Of a stretch of DNA of 64,000 nucleotides, positions 8,886 to 18,428 are shown piece after piece. The translations under genes were made by a program, and so were the position numbers. The notes below the pieces were generated by a model. That model made no database searches. It had not been told where the DNA came from and saw nothing but the letters and a program-made list of their open reading frames with translations. The DNA is taken from contig JAGFCA010000005.1 in assembly GCA_022394755.1 (NCBI GenBank), forward strand, positions 1 to 64,000. The letters are read 5' to 3'. Every line of letters begins with the position of its first letter. Position 1 is the first letter of the stretch. The DNA comes from Candidatus Poribacteria bacterium. GTDB taxonomy: Bacteria; Poribacteria; WGA-4E; WGA-3G.

Positions 8886-9857
8886 ATGATACGTATTGGT
8901 GTTATCGGAGTTGGAGGCATGGGGGGTTCCCATTGTAACTCGCTCCCAAATGTAGAAAATTGTGAATTCGTAGGCGTTGCTGATTTACGACTTGACGCGG
9001 CAAAAGCCGTTGCCGAAAAACATGGTATACTTGCTTTTGAAGACTATAATGACCTGTTCCCTCTGGTTGATGGTGTTGTTGTTGCAACCCCACCTATTGC
9101 CCATACGAAAGTTATGATAGACGCTGCGGAAGCAGGTATTCACGCATTTTGTGAAAAACCTCTGACTCTTACACTTGAGGAATCGGACCAGATAATTGCA
9201 GCTGCGGATAAAGCTGGAATACACACTATGGTTGGACAGGTCCTCCGTTTTTATCCTGTTCACGAACTTGGTAGACAATTGGTTGATGATGGTGAGATAG
9301 GCGATATCGTCTATATTGAAACAGACTATACAGGTCCCTATAATGCCCCTCGCAACCGTCCGGAAAGTTGGTATGGAACTGTTGGAGGACTATTAGAGAA
9401 TGGTATCCATAAATCTGATCTTATCAACTGGTACGGTGGAAACCCTTTGACTGTTGCAGCAGAAGTGGGAAGTTTTTCTGGACACGACGATTGGGAAGAC
9501 TATACGGTTTCACTCATACGTTATGATACCGGTACTGTTGGTATCCTACGTTGGGGTGGTTTTCTGGGTGCTCGTGGAACTAATGAAACAATTATTGATG
9601 GTTCTGAAGGATCTCTCCGACTTGATATGGGTGCGGATCTCGCATATCTCAAAAAACGAGGGGACAGCGAATGGAAGGAGATTGTGCCTGACAGATCTGG
9701 ACCAAGCCATGTTGTCGGTGAACTTACCCATTTCGTAAACTGTATCCGAGATAACGAAACTCCAATGATTGATGCAAGGGGAGGCAAAGCTGCTGTTGCG
9801 GTTGTTTTGGCTACTTATGAATCCGCCCGTGATAAAACGAAGGTCTCCATAGAATAG
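8886..9857 (+). CDS. Gfo/Idh/MocA family NAD(P)-dependent oxidoreductase
   Basis: IGVIGVGGMGGSHCNSLPNV is the N-terminal Rossmann motif, ATPPIAHTKVMIDAAEAG and FCEKPLTLTLEES carry the family EKP lysine motif, and GGLLENGIHKSDLINWYGG corresponds to the catalytic GGxxxDxxxH-type segment of the C-terminal domain. AAGGA lies eight bases before the ATG. It probably oxidises a sugar or cyclitol; the substrate is unknown. It is a single gene, diverged from the five-gene paralog array at 28.6-35.1 kb, and a strong hairpin terminator follows it. Confidence 0.88.
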   Translation: MIRIGVIGVGGMGGSHCNSLPNVENCEFVGVADLRLDAAKAVAEKHGILAFEDYNDLFPLVDGVVVATPPIAHTKVMIDAAEAGIHAFCEKPLTLTLEESDQIIAAADKAGIHTMVGQVLRFYPVHELGRQLVDDGEIGDIVYIETDYTGPYNAPRNRPESWYGTVGGLLENGIHKSDLINWYGGNPLTVAAEVGSFSGHDDWEDYTVSLIRYDTGTVGILRWGGFLGARGTNETIIDGSEGSLRLDMGADLAYLKKRGDSEWKEIVPDRSGPSHVVGELTHFVNCIRDNETPMIDARGGKAAVAVVLATYESARDKTKVSIE

Positions 9858-9886
9858 ACGTTATTTCTTTGTCATTATATTTCTTA

Positions 9887-9923
9887 AAATCTACCTCATA
9901 CAGATTGCATGAGGTAGATTTTT
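9887..9923 (+). terminator. Bidirectional rho-independent terminator
   Basis: AAATCTACCTCAT at 9887-9899 pairs perfectly with ATGAGGTAGATTT at 9909-9921, closing a nine-base loop and followed by Ts. It separates the + strand oxidoreductase from the convergent radical SAM gene and can serve both strands. Confidence 0.85.
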
Positions 9924-9977
9924 CATATATAATCAGAGGCAAATATGATATCGGCGATATGAATTTGTTATCACAAA

Positions 9978-11381
9978 CTAAAAATGAATTGGAGCAAACT
10001 GCCCTTCGGTTGGTTCCGCTCAGCAGAACCAGGCTTCAGTGATTCGGGGCGCGGGTGAATGTCTTCTTTTATTTCTTTTCGGTCGAGATTTACCACTCAG
10101 ATCCATAGATACTTCCCAAATACTATAAAATGTATCCAACGGGTCTACATCTGTTATGTTATCATTTTCTACTAAACTATTAACCGTCTTTTGTAGTTCG
10201 TCCATACGTGCATCAGGATGAACCCAGACATAACTAAACGCTGTTTCATCAAGTGTAAGTGATAACGCTTTCGTCTCCGGACGGTTAAGTAAATAGGATC
10301 CGGGTGGAATTAACAGACGTACAGCAAACTGAACAGGATCAACATGATAGATGAGACCATGCATCTCAACGAATTCGAGGATTTCAAGATACGCATCTAA
10401 ACTTGTCCACGGTGTAAACGGAACCCATGTTGGTCGTAAGGCAATACCTGTTCCTTGAACAATATCTATTGCCTCTTCTACATCCGAACGAGTATGGTGT
10501 TTTTCTAAAATCGTTAACACTCTATCGCTTAATGATTCCACTGCAGAAATAACAAAACGACATCCAAGTTCTGCAAATTCTGGAAAGTGTTTTCTATGTT
10601 TCAGTATATGTTCAACTTTAGTCGTGAAGTCAAAGGTTAGATTAGGATAGGTGTCGTGCATTTCTCGTAGAACACGTAGACCATGCAGTGGACCATTCAG
10701 AAAATCAGGATCTCCAAATGTGATATGTGTAGCACCTTCCACTACCTGTTTATGTATCTCATTTAATACTGTTTCTTGTGGTACAGGAAAGAATTTTCCA
10801 TTATAGACTGGTGGAATTGGACAATGTGTACAGAGATGTTTACACCCATGTGTTGTTTCTGTATAACCGACGTGTCGTACCTCACCGTTATCCTCAAATT
10901 GTGCATACTTCTCTAAGTCGGGTAGTTTACCAATTGGCACATCTACTACGGGGAATTCTCGATCATCATCATTTAAAAGAGACTGTACCAATTGTACAAG
11001 TTGTTCAGAAACATCACCCCTACCTATACAGTAATTGACACCCAGTGAAAGTAGGTAGTCTGCATTCAGTCCTGCATAGAGACCATACATGCAAATTACA
11101 ACATCTGGATTGAGATCACGAATACGGGGGAGTAGATGAACACCAAGCCGTAGTGCAGTATGCATCGGAACAGAAATGCCGATAAACTTTGCCTGTTTAA
11201 CCTTTTCAACATCAAGTTGTTCAACCGCAATATCAATTGTATTCGGTAAGAAACCTGCAGTTCTAAATGAAGCAAGGGGACGCGTCAACCCAATTGGACG
11301 GTGTCCCAGTTCATAGCAGGATATCAGGAGAATAGCACCAGGTGTGATCATACGTGAGATTGTATAAGATTTCTTATCCAT
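9978..11381 (-). CDS. B12-binding radical SAM selenoprotein with Cys-Sec-Ala-Glu-Pro tail
   Basis: Residues about 15-150 form a cobalamin-binding-like Rossmann domain (GAILLISCYELG, AKFIGISVPMHTALRLG, VVICMYGLYAGLNADYLLSLG). A radical SAM domain follows, with CKHLCTHC as the CxxxCxxC cluster and THITFGDPDFLNGP. The open frame reaches WFC and then TGA at 10020-10022. Reading on gives AEPTEGQFAPIHF and a TAG at 9978, so the tail is C-U-A-E-P. I recall a named family, 'CUAEP/CCAEP-tail radical SAM (seleno)protein', defined by exactly this tail, so UGA is almost certainly Sec at residue 454 of 467. A hairpin able to act as SECIS follows directly. The gene starts nine bases after the sulfatase stop, so the two form an operon. 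A later ATG at 11351 is an alternative start. The reaction catalysed is unknown. Confidence 0.85.
9991..10022 (-). promoter_or_regulatory. Candidate bacterial SECIS hairpin at the in-frame UGA
   Basis: In the mRNA, GAGCGGA starting at the second base of the UGA can pair with UUUGCUC about 20 bases later (GAGC/GCUC plus two G-U and one A-U pairs), enclosing a small CCGAAGGG apical region. Size and position fit a bacterial SECIS, which must lie immediately 3' of the UGA. The fold was done by eye and its energy was not computed. Confidence 0.5.
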
Positions 11382-11390
11382 ATCGGTATA

Positions 11391-12839
11391 TCATAGATAA
11401 GAATAGGTTGCATTCGGATCATAATCTGGCAACAACGCTTTATGAGGTTTGCCTGCAATGAGTTCTTCCCCATCCGTAAAACCTTCAGGACGATCCTTTA
11501 AGATTTCAATCAGTCGATTTCGCCAAGGTGTTAATTGTGTATCAGCATCATCTTGTTTGGCTAAATCACGAGTTTCATGCGGATCATTCGCCAAATCAAA
11601 TAGATGCTCTTGCCCCGTCTGAGAATACCAGATATATTTATACTGCTCATCAACCAAATAGTGGTTCCCATGTCTATTTTCATAACAACCAGAATGCTCC
11701 CCGTGTAGATATTCCCGTACACCGTCAGACTCTCCCTTCATAATAGGGAGTAAACTTTTACCAGTACATGTATCTGGAATCTCAATATCTGCAGCATCCA
11801 GTATGGTCGGCATAATATCTTGTAAACCCACAGGACTATGACATATATTTTCCTGTGGATACCCCCATCGTCTTGGAGCTCGCATCAGGAAAGGCACACG
11901 TGCAGACGCTTCATAAGGGAAAGTCTTGCGGAACATGTTATGATCCCCTAACATCTCACCATGATCAGATGTGAAAATGACGAGACAGTCATTTAGATTC
12001 CCCATGTTTTGTAGCAATCGACCAACCTGATCATCAATAAAGTTAATCATCCCATAATAGGCAGCACGAGCACAGTTCATATCATAACTATCAAGACAGA
12101 TTTCCCAAGCATTTGGGTTCAATCCCTTCTCCGCACCTTCAAATTCTGGTGCCCAATCACCAACCACTGGTGTTGGTAGATCACGATTAATATAACGATC
12201 ATAAGAATGTATTGGTGGAGTCAACGGTGGGTGTGGATCTATAAAGGAAATGTTCAGAAAATACGGTACTGACCGATCACGTTTCTGTATGAATTTTAAT
12301 GCACGGTCAACACACCAGAAGGTGTGCATCTGTTCCTCCGGCAAATGGTGCGGACGTCCAACCCATCCATTCGCTGCAACTCCGTGTGCCATCCCAGGAT
12401 CATAATCATCCCTGCGATGGTATTGCTGCAACCATTCAACATAATCATTATTCGCAACTCCGTGTGTAGCATCCGATAATTGGACATGGTCAAAACCGTA
12501 TCGCTTACGCGGTGGACTCAGGTGAAGCTTTCCTATCATTTCTGTCTGATACCCCGCCGCAGACAATTCTCCAGCAAGTGTATGCGGAGGATTCCAGTCT
12601 GCCCCTGTATAGCCTACCATACCGTTGGCAGCAGGTGCTGTACCGGTCATGATACCACGCCGTGCCGGGATACAACTCGGACATTCAGCATATCCTCGGT
12701 GGAAATGAGTTCCGCTTCGACCAATCCAATCTAAGTTGGGTGTCTGTAAACAGTCAGGAGCATTCGGATCAATTCCTAAACTGTCTCCACGTTGTTGGTC
12801 AGTAGTAATTAACACGATATTCGGACGGTTATCAGACAT
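11391..12839 (-). CDS. Sulfatase (formylglycine-dependent, type I)
   Basis: RPNIVLITTDQQRGDSLG opens the alkaline-phosphatase-like sulfatase fold. CPSCIPARRG holds the C-x-P-x-R motif whose Cys becomes formylglycine. GKLHLSP, DPHPPLTPP and FTSDHGEMLGDHNMFRKTFP supply the metal and sulfate ligands. GGAGA precedes the second ATG (12839), so I start at MSDNRPN and not 12 bases upstream. There is no signal peptide, so the enzyme is probably cytoplasmic or exported by other means. It hydrolyses sulfate esters, possibly from sulfated polysaccharide. It is the first gene of an operon with the radical SAM selenoprotein. No formylglycine-generating enzyme is in the window. Confidence 0.92.
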   Translation of the reverse strand: MSDNRPNIVLITTDQQRGDSLGIDPNAPDCLQTPNLDWIGRSGTHFHRGYAECPSCIPARRGIMTGTAPAANGMVGYTGADWNPPHTLAGELSAAGYQTEMIGKLHLSPPRKRYGFDHVQLSDATHGVANNDYVEWLQQYHRRDDYDPGMAHGVAANGWVGRPHHLPEEQMHTFWCVDRALKFIQKRDRSVPYFLNISFIDPHPPLTPPIHSYDRYINRDLPTPVVGDWAPEFEGAEKGLNPNAWEICLDSYDMNCARAAYYGMINFIDDQVGRLLQNMGNLNDCLVIFTSDHGEMLGDHNMFRKTFPYEASARVPFLMRAPRRWGYPQENICHSPVGLQDIMPTILDAADIEIPDTCTGKSLLPIMKGESDGVREYLHGEHSGCYENRHGNHYLVDEQYKYIWYSQTGQEHLFDLANDPHETRDLAKQDDADTQLTPWRNRLIEILKDRPEGFTDGEELIAGKPHKALLPDYDPNATYSYL

Positions 12840-12875
12840 AAAATTCTCCATATTTAGTTGTATTCTAATTTAAAA

Positions 12876-13113
12876 TATAGTTTGGACAATTCATACTCAT
12901 GGGAAGTTGAGTATATCAGGATAAGTCAATTTTTCAAAAGTTTCTATTCAATGGTAATATACAAAATGCTGCACTCCAGCGGAGTGCTATGTCTATAGAA
13001 AAAATTATGCAGATTTACATGCACTCCAGCGGAGTGCTATGTGTCAGAATTTAGAACAGATAAAGTAAACCGCTTTCATATATTATTTTACACATGAAAG
13101 TGTCCAAACTATA
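12876..13113. repeat. 238-bp MITE-like element with terminal inverted repeats
   Basis: TATAGTTTGGACA at 12876-12888 is repeated as its exact reverse complement at 13101-13113. Inside are two direct copies of GCACTCCAGCGGAGTGCTAT (12971 and 13021), each a 7-bp hairpin with a 3-base loop. A related copy of the hairpin and right end occurs at 41.3 kb. No reading frame is present. This accounts for most of the gap between the sulfatase and the next gene. Confidence 0.6.
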
Positions 13114-13188
13114 GTAATTTAAAGCGGAATCTGTGTAAGCATAATTGAGATAATTCAAGTTATTACCATAGATTTCCTCAACGAAAAA

Positions 13189-14562
13189 TTACTGTGTTAA
13201 TCGTTTCAAGACATTATGTGTCATCGTTTCAACAACAGCATCACCACCTGCTAATCCATGCGACCAATCTGTCGTAGCAGCCGTAAAAACAGTTCCACCT
13301 TTCGTATACACTCCCATCGTTGCAGCACCAGTATATCCTTGTTCCCAGTGTTCATACCATTCACAATCATCTGGATGCCAACGGACTGGTGCAGTGGCAA
13401 GAATCGTGAATCCATCAGGTGTTCCATCTTTATAGGTCGGCACAGGTAATCCATCTTCAAGTGTGAATTCACATCCATCACATTCATACCCAACAATAGT
13501 ATTTTGTCCACCAAACTTCTCATCTCTGGATAAGTCTGTTCCTTCAAACACCCAGTGATCTGGACGATGTGCCGTGTATGCACCATCTCCATCCATAAAC
13601 TGTCCATGACTCAGATGATACCCACCTTGTAGAAAACCTACACCAGTCAGTTCATTTTCTGGACGTTTTACCAAATGGTGACTCCATAATGTACTCAAAG
13701 TGCTATAGTCATCAGTCTTGTAAACTGGATCTAAGTTAAAACTCTGTTTCCAACATACCAGTGCACGACCTTCGTCTTCTGAACGCACCTGCCAACAAAC
13801 TGAATTCCCACTAAAAAAAGCAGCATTACCACCATTAGCAATATAGGCTTCAAGATTATCTCGCATCGGGGCAGACCAGTACTCATCATGGCCAACACTC
13901 AATACAAGCTTGTAATTGTCTAATATCTCAGGATGAAATTCTAAATCGCTATTAGCAGCATAATCCAACGTATACCCATTCTGTTCTGCCCAAACAACAA
14001 AAGGATACTCCCATGTACTGAACATCCCTCCACTGGGTCTATTAAATGAAACTCGATTTCCTTGTAACGTATTTTGTCCGTGATACCCGTATAGGCTGAA
14101 CCCACCCCAATTATTATAGGCATTATAGGTGTTGGTAGAAAGTTGAAACAGAATAGGTGTCTTTGCTCCAGGATTTGCTGCACGAACTATAAAGTGCAAA
14201 GAACTTTCGGCTGATCGATGGTTTCTATAAATGATATCTCCTCCACCATCCGATGCACGAAGTGTCCCAACATAGAAACCACTCTCCCAACTATCAGGCA
14301 CTTCAAGGGTAAAAGTCGGTGTCCATCCACATCCATGTGATGACGCATTGATTGGAATCGGTTGTGCTTCACCGGGAATATCAGATTGTGTATGCACTAC
14401 CTCCCTCGTAGCACCAATCCGTGCAATCTCAATAGAATAGCTTCCAGCACTTGTGGATACATTAAACGCAATTTCCTCACCGGGGGCATAACTTAACTGA
14501 TCAGTATATCCATCAATATATAAAGGTCTAATACGATCTTCTGTTTGTGCTAATGTTGCCAT
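13189..14562 (-). CDS. N,N-dimethylformamidase beta-subunit-like protein
   Basis: An N-terminal beta-sandwich (about 10-130: SYAPGEEIAFNVSTSAGSY, SWESGFYVGTLRASDGG) is followed by TPILFQLSTNTYNAYNNWGG, SFNRPSG, EQNGYTLDYAANSDLE, LVLSVGHDEYWSAPMRDNLE and GGNAAFFSGNSVCWQVRSE. This is the layout of the dimethylformamidase large-subunit C-terminal domain, with a glutamine-amidotransferase-like fold. The domain is common in uncharacterised proteins of marine bacteria, so the substrate need not be DMF. There is no signal peptide. Expression is probably monocistronic or with the gene downstream at 14647-15465, which is transcribed first on this strand. Confidence 0.75.
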   Translation of the reverse strand: MATLAQTEDRIRPLYIDGYTDQLSYAPGEEIAFNVSTSAGSYSIEIARIGATREVVHTQSDIPGEAQPIPINASSHGCGWTPTFTLEVPDSWESGFYVGTLRASDGGGDIIYRNHRSAESSLHFIVRAANPGAKTPILFQLSTNTYNAYNNWGGFSLYGYHGQNTLQGNRVSFNRPSGGMFSTWEYPFVVWAEQNGYTLDYAANSDLEFHPEILDNYKLVLSVGHDEYWSAPMRDNLEAYIANGGNAAFFSGNSVCWQVRSEDEGRALVCWKQSFNLDPVYKTDDYSTLSTLWSHHLVKRPENELTGVGFLQGGYHLSHGQFMDGDGAYTAHRPDHWVFEGTDLSRDEKFGGQNTIVGYECDGCEFTLEDGLPVPTYKDGTPDGFTILATAPVRWHPDDCEWYEHWEQGYTGAATMGVYTKGGTVFTAATTDWSHGLAGGDAVVETMTHNVLKRLTQ

Positions 14563-14646
14563 ATTGTGTTCTCCTTTACGAATGTCGAGTATGAGTGTTT
14601 TAGTAAAATGTAATGGCCACTCAAAAGTATCTCTACCTATAAGAAT

Positions 14647-15465
14647 CTACAATGCCTGTATTTTTTCTCGTAAGAAATTACTACAATAACCAACTTGTTC
14701 TTCCGAAAGTCCATGCAAAACCACTGCCCCATCATAACCACATTTATCCAACAAACCGATATATTGATCATAATCCAACAAACCTGTCCCTGCCGCAAGG
14801 TGTCCTGCTTGTCCATCCTTATCTAAATCTTTCGCGTGTGCAAGTGCAATATCATCACCTAACAAATCGAACGCCTCATCAATTATTTCACGCATCTTAG
14901 GTAGTTCACCTTTATGAAATATATTCGCACCATCCATCACTACTTTCAGATATGGAGACTGCATTTCATCAAGGATTTGGCGTGCCTTCTTTGCTGAATC
15001 AACAACATTCGATACTTCAGGTTCAAATGCCAAGATTACGTTATATTCCTCTGCCACTCGAAGTGCTTTCTCCATAGATTCAACCATATCTTGCCAAGCT
15101 TCAGGTGTATTGTTATCTGGATGTGCACGCCACATGCTCTCTGGGTCGCGTGAACCGGTGCATAAGGTAATAACAGATGTACCCAACGGTTTACACTGTT
15201 CAGCAACAAAACGCAGCATTTGCAAACCCGCTTCTCTTTTTTCTAAATCCGGATCAACCATGTTGTATGTACCAGAAAGTGCTGATATCTGTATCCCACG
15301 GCTATCCATCTGTTTTCGAATTTCAGCAACCGATGGTCCAGATGCTGAGACATGATACTGTAAGTGATAAACTTTATGTTCTACAACAGCATCAAGAGTT
15401 GCCTCCAGTGTCTTCCGTCGAATTGTACCTTCCATTAACCCTACTTGCATGCGTTCTCCTAACAA
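14647..15465 (-). CDS. Sugar phosphate isomerase/epimerase-like TIM barrel
   Basis: A xylose-isomerase-like / AP-endonuclease-2 fold of 272 residues. Metal ligands are visible: ILAFEPEVSN (Glu), LKVVMDGANIFHKGE (Asp), ALAHAKDLD (His) and the final AVVLHGLSEEQ. LLDYDQYIGLLDKCGYDGAV is the typical last-barrel helix. Members isomerise or epimerise sugars or ketoses such as inosose. The product precedes the dimethylformamidase-like gene by 84 bases on the same strand. Confidence 0.85.
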   Translation of the reverse strand: MLGERMQVGLMEGTIRRKTLEATLDAVVEHKVYHLQYHVSASGPSVAEIRKQMDSRGIQISALSGTYNMVDPDLEKREAGLQMLRFVAEQCKPLGTSVITLCTGSRDPESMWRAHPDNNTPEAWQDMVESMEKALRVAEEYNVILAFEPEVSNVVDSAKKARQILDEMQSPYLKVVMDGANIFHKGELPKMREIIDEAFDLLGDDIALAHAKDLDKDGQAGHLAAGTGLLDYDQYIGLLDKCGYDGAVVLHGLSEEQVGYCSNFLREKIQAL

Positions 15466-15700
15466 TATATATTACGATAGAAATCTTGATGATATTTCGG
15501 TGATATTGTGATTATAGACTACAAAACTTTACGCTGCAAGAGAATTCATAGATATGGATTTTAGTTGCTGGTAGATTCCAAATTCACAGGATACAGTCTA
15601 AATTTTCAGAGTAAGTCAAAGCAGATGTGTATTGAATTTCTCTCTAAAGCCATACTACATATAGGATAAGGACAATATACAGCGTTAGCCGAATTCACAT

Positions 15701-16176
15701 TTTACTCTGAATACTCTGAAAATTACATTCTGTTGTATGTGAAATTACTAAGAATATATGCAACGATGTGATAGGCTATATATTATATTGTGATATATTA
15801 TATTACTGAAAGAAAAAATCTATAAACGGAATTTAATACCATGAATACCGTAGATTCATATCATGTTATAAATTAGTAAATGTGAAAATATATTTGACAA
15901 ATAAGTAATGTATATTGTATTATAAATTATCACATAATATCATATATTTTCATAAAGTAAAGTATAATATCAATTATAAAGGATAATAGACTTTAGATGT
16001 TGAAATGGTTTGGTTAGATTGTTCTATCACATATTACACTATGTGATTATAGAATATACAATACAATCATAAAATTGTGATTGACAATGAAAGTATGGTT
16101 ATTTATATAGATTAGTTTTGAATTGATTGTAGAAATACTATATGAAGAGTTAAATTTTCAGAGTATTCAGAGTAAA
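15701..16176. repeat. 476-bp AT-rich element bounded by 24-bp inverted repeats
   Basis: TTTACTCTGAATACTCTGAA(AATT) at 15701-15724 recurs as its exact reverse complement at 16153-16176. The interior is extremely AT-rich, with many short palindromes (e.g. ATCACATATTACACTATGTGAT), and has no coding potential. A further TTTACTCTGAAATT half-copy lies at 16262, next to the following gene. It could be a non-autonomous mobile element or a large regulatory/replication-type region. The rest of the spacer (15466-15700) shows only one partial AATTTTCAGAGTAA copy. Confidence 0.55.
16081..16109 (+). promoter_or_regulatory. Candidate sigma-70 promoter for the 16298 gene
   Basis: TTGACA at 16081-16086, a 17-base spacer and TATATA at 16104-16109 lie about 190 bases before the ATG at 16298. 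A second TTGACA-N18-TATTAT lies at 15894-15923. Both are inside the inverted-repeat element. Confidence 0.4.
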
Positions 16177-16297
16177 TCGGAATATGTTAGATTCGTAAAA
16201 TATGACCTAAACCCTGTGTAGGACAGGATTTATAATAAGTATTTAGTCATGTTGTTTTTTGTTTACTCTGAAATTATTAGACAACTGGAGGAACACA

Positions 16298-17260
16298 ATG
16301 TCAGATAACAAAACTGTAACTACATTACAAGATGCTCTACGCGGTGATTATTATAAAACAGCTATACATGATGTGAAAATGAGTGAGGAATTAGAATCAG
16401 ATTTAAATGACATGTTTCACAACCTACATGGTCATGAACTCGCGGAAAGCGTGGTCCTACGCATCCATCTTTATGCAACTCAAAATTCTAATTGGTCTAT
16501 AGAGGATGATTATCATGAAATAGGAGGAAAAGATTTGGATGATATTACGAATGTAATTAGAGATAGGTTAACGGGGTTGATTTCATCCTTTATTACTGAT
16601 GAACATCGCGAATTTATTGTACGTTCTCATGCTGGTAACATCTCTACTGTAGGAGCCGTTTCTGACTTGATACGGACAGACGCTGTATTCAATCGACTCG
16701 CAGATGATGACGCTCTTGGTATGCAAAAACTAAGTGATTTACTTGTTCATCGGTTATCCTACTTGAAACCTGGTACAGCACGTTGGCCAGAGAAAAAATA
16801 CGGTGCATTGTGGAATGAAGCAAGAGAAGAATATAAACAGTCTATCAATAATCTGCCATTTACTTCTACAGTGGAACAGACAGCTTTATTAGCAAAACAT
16901 GCAGAGTCCATAAGCAATATATTAGATAATAAGAATAGTATAACAATAAAGGATTTTCATTTGTTGACAAATACGTTAACCACGACAATAGCAAGTCTGC
17001 AAAAAATGACTGCTGTTCAAGAAACCGAATCTATACCAGTATCCACACCGCAGTTAGTCGCAGTATTAGAGAGATTAACTTTGGCACTGGATGTACCTGA
17101 ACAACTGGCATTGATTGGAGACTCTGAAGCATTCATTTCTGTCTTAGAACAGTTGTCATCGACACTGAAGAATTCTACCCAAAAAGCACTTACTGTGGAC
17201 AGTGATGAAGATATTCAAGATGTAGAGGTTGTTTCTAAGGATGGTGATGGCACGGCGTAA
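16298..17260 (+). CDS. Unknown 320-aa soluble protein
   Basis: GGAGGA sits seven bases before ATG 16298, so translation starts at MSDNKTVTTL and not at upstream in-frame codons. The protein is helical and charged, with no signal peptide or membrane segment. DDITNVIRDRLTGLISSFIT, ADDDALGMQKLSDLLVHRL and LVAVLERLTLALDVPEQLAL suggest helical bundles, possibly coiled coil. I do not recognise a family. It sits alone between an AT-rich inverted-repeat element and a convergent membrane-protein gene, an accessory-looking neighbourhood. Confidence 0.6.
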   Translation: MSDNKTVTTLQDALRGDYYKTAIHDVKMSEELESDLNDMFHNLHGHELAESVVLRIHLYATQNSNWSIEDDYHEIGGKDLDDITNVIRDRLTGLISSFITDEHREFIVRSHAGNISTVGAVSDLIRTDAVFNRLADDDALGMQKLSDLLVHRLSYLKPGTARWPEKKYGALWNEAREEYKQSINNLPFTSTVEQTALLAKHAESISNILDNKNSITIKDFHLLTNTLTTTIASLQKMTAVQETESIPVSTPQLVAVLERLTLALDVPEQLALIGDSEAFISVLEQLSSTLKNSTQKALTVDSDEDIQDVEVVSKDGDGTA

Positions 17261-17320
17261 AGTTTGAGTTGGGGAATGTCATCCAACCGAATCCTGTGGA
17301 TTTCAATAGTTGAGATTATG

Positions 17321-17728
17321 TCAGAAAAGATAGGCAATAGCACCTACAAATAGGAATTCTATAAAATAAAAAATTAGAAGTGTGATAGAGAATATAGAGG
17401 CTATCCAATTACATTTGGGTTCACCTTTGTGCTTACCAAGATCCATCTTGAAATTCGTATCGGATTGTTCTCGGATATCATCATAGACTTTCCGAAACAG
17501 ACGTTCCTGCCAGAGAAAATACCCATCCAGAATCCAAAAACCGACGATAGGTAGGAAAAGTGTGAGAACGAAATATCCGTCTTGGAGATTTTCTCTTGCG
17601 ACCAAGACCATGCCTGCCACAAGTATCGTCATACTGACAAATTTTAGAAGAATGGAGTTCCATGCAAGTCGATTAATAATACCTTGTACCAATTCTAAGT
17701 GTTTTACTACTTTTTCTGTGCCATTCAT
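17321..17728 (-). CDS. Small multi-pass membrane protein (135 aa), unknown role
   Basis: Hydrophobic segments at about 27-45 (LLKFVSMTILVAGMVLVA), 51-73 (GYFVLTLFLPIVGFWILDGY) and 106-135 (WIASIFSITLLIFYFIEFLF and on) flank a charged middle, FLWQERLFRKVYDDIREQSD. The pattern HLELVQGIINRLAWNSILLK plus FWILDGYFLWQERLFRKVYD belongs to a family I have seen only as hypothetical, often in accessory or defence-rich regions. That link is memory, not proof. No ribosome site stands out. It is convergent with the unknown 320-aa gene. Confidence 0.55.
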   Translation of the reverse strand: MNGTEKVVKHLELVQGIINRLAWNSILLKFVSMTILVAGMVLVARENLQDGYFVLTLFLPIVGFWILDGYFLWQERLFRKVYDDIREQSDTNFKMDLGKHKGEPKCNWIASIFSITLLIFYFIEFLFVGAIAYLF

Positions 17729-18428
17729 GGATTTAACTCCATCTATTTATGGTTAGGTATATAATTAACTGTAAAACCTATAAGATGATTTGTCAATAAA
17801 ATTCTATAGTTAACTTGGTGATTCCTGACTCTAACCCTCTACAGTATTTGTAAGGTTATAGTAATCTTTATTATCACTGATTTTTTCCGCTTTTTCAAGA
17901 TAAGTATCTTTATCCTCTATAAAAATCGCACCATTTTACTGAAACAATATAGGGGGAATCCCCAATGTAAGGTTGATTTGTCTGATGATTTCGACAATCA
18001 TACCAAAAATTCAAACTATTTCTAACCGAATTTTGTATCGTTAACGATATAAACATTATAGATCCCAACGGCTTGCCCAACGCCATCATCTCAATACGAT
18101 AAATATTAACAATTATTTACCAATCACTATCAAGACATCTAATTTTAGTAAGTATTTTATCTTTTTTGAAAGCTCCCATACGTTTGAAGCCTCAATTAGG
18201 AAATGGTTAGATTGAAGAAGGAATCTTTGATTGAATGATACTTCTGATAATTACTGGAATCCTAACTCATAGACAGTGTCCTACTTATACACATAACTTT
18301 ACATACCCCTCTTAAATGTATCGTTGAATAACATATAGATGTATGCTACAATTTAGTATAAGTAATTCTATAGGAAAAACCTAAAAACAATATACAAAGA
18401 ATAAAAAATAAAATTAAAAGGATTGTAA
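17729..18428. other. 700-bp spacer without recognisable genes
   Basis: AT-rich, with frequent stops in all frames. A slightly GC-richer patch at 18060-18100 (CCCAACGGCTTGCCCAACGCC) might be the remnant of a coding sequence but is too short to identify. The protease start at 18429 is preceded by AAAAGGATTG, a usable ribosome site. Confidence 0.4.
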
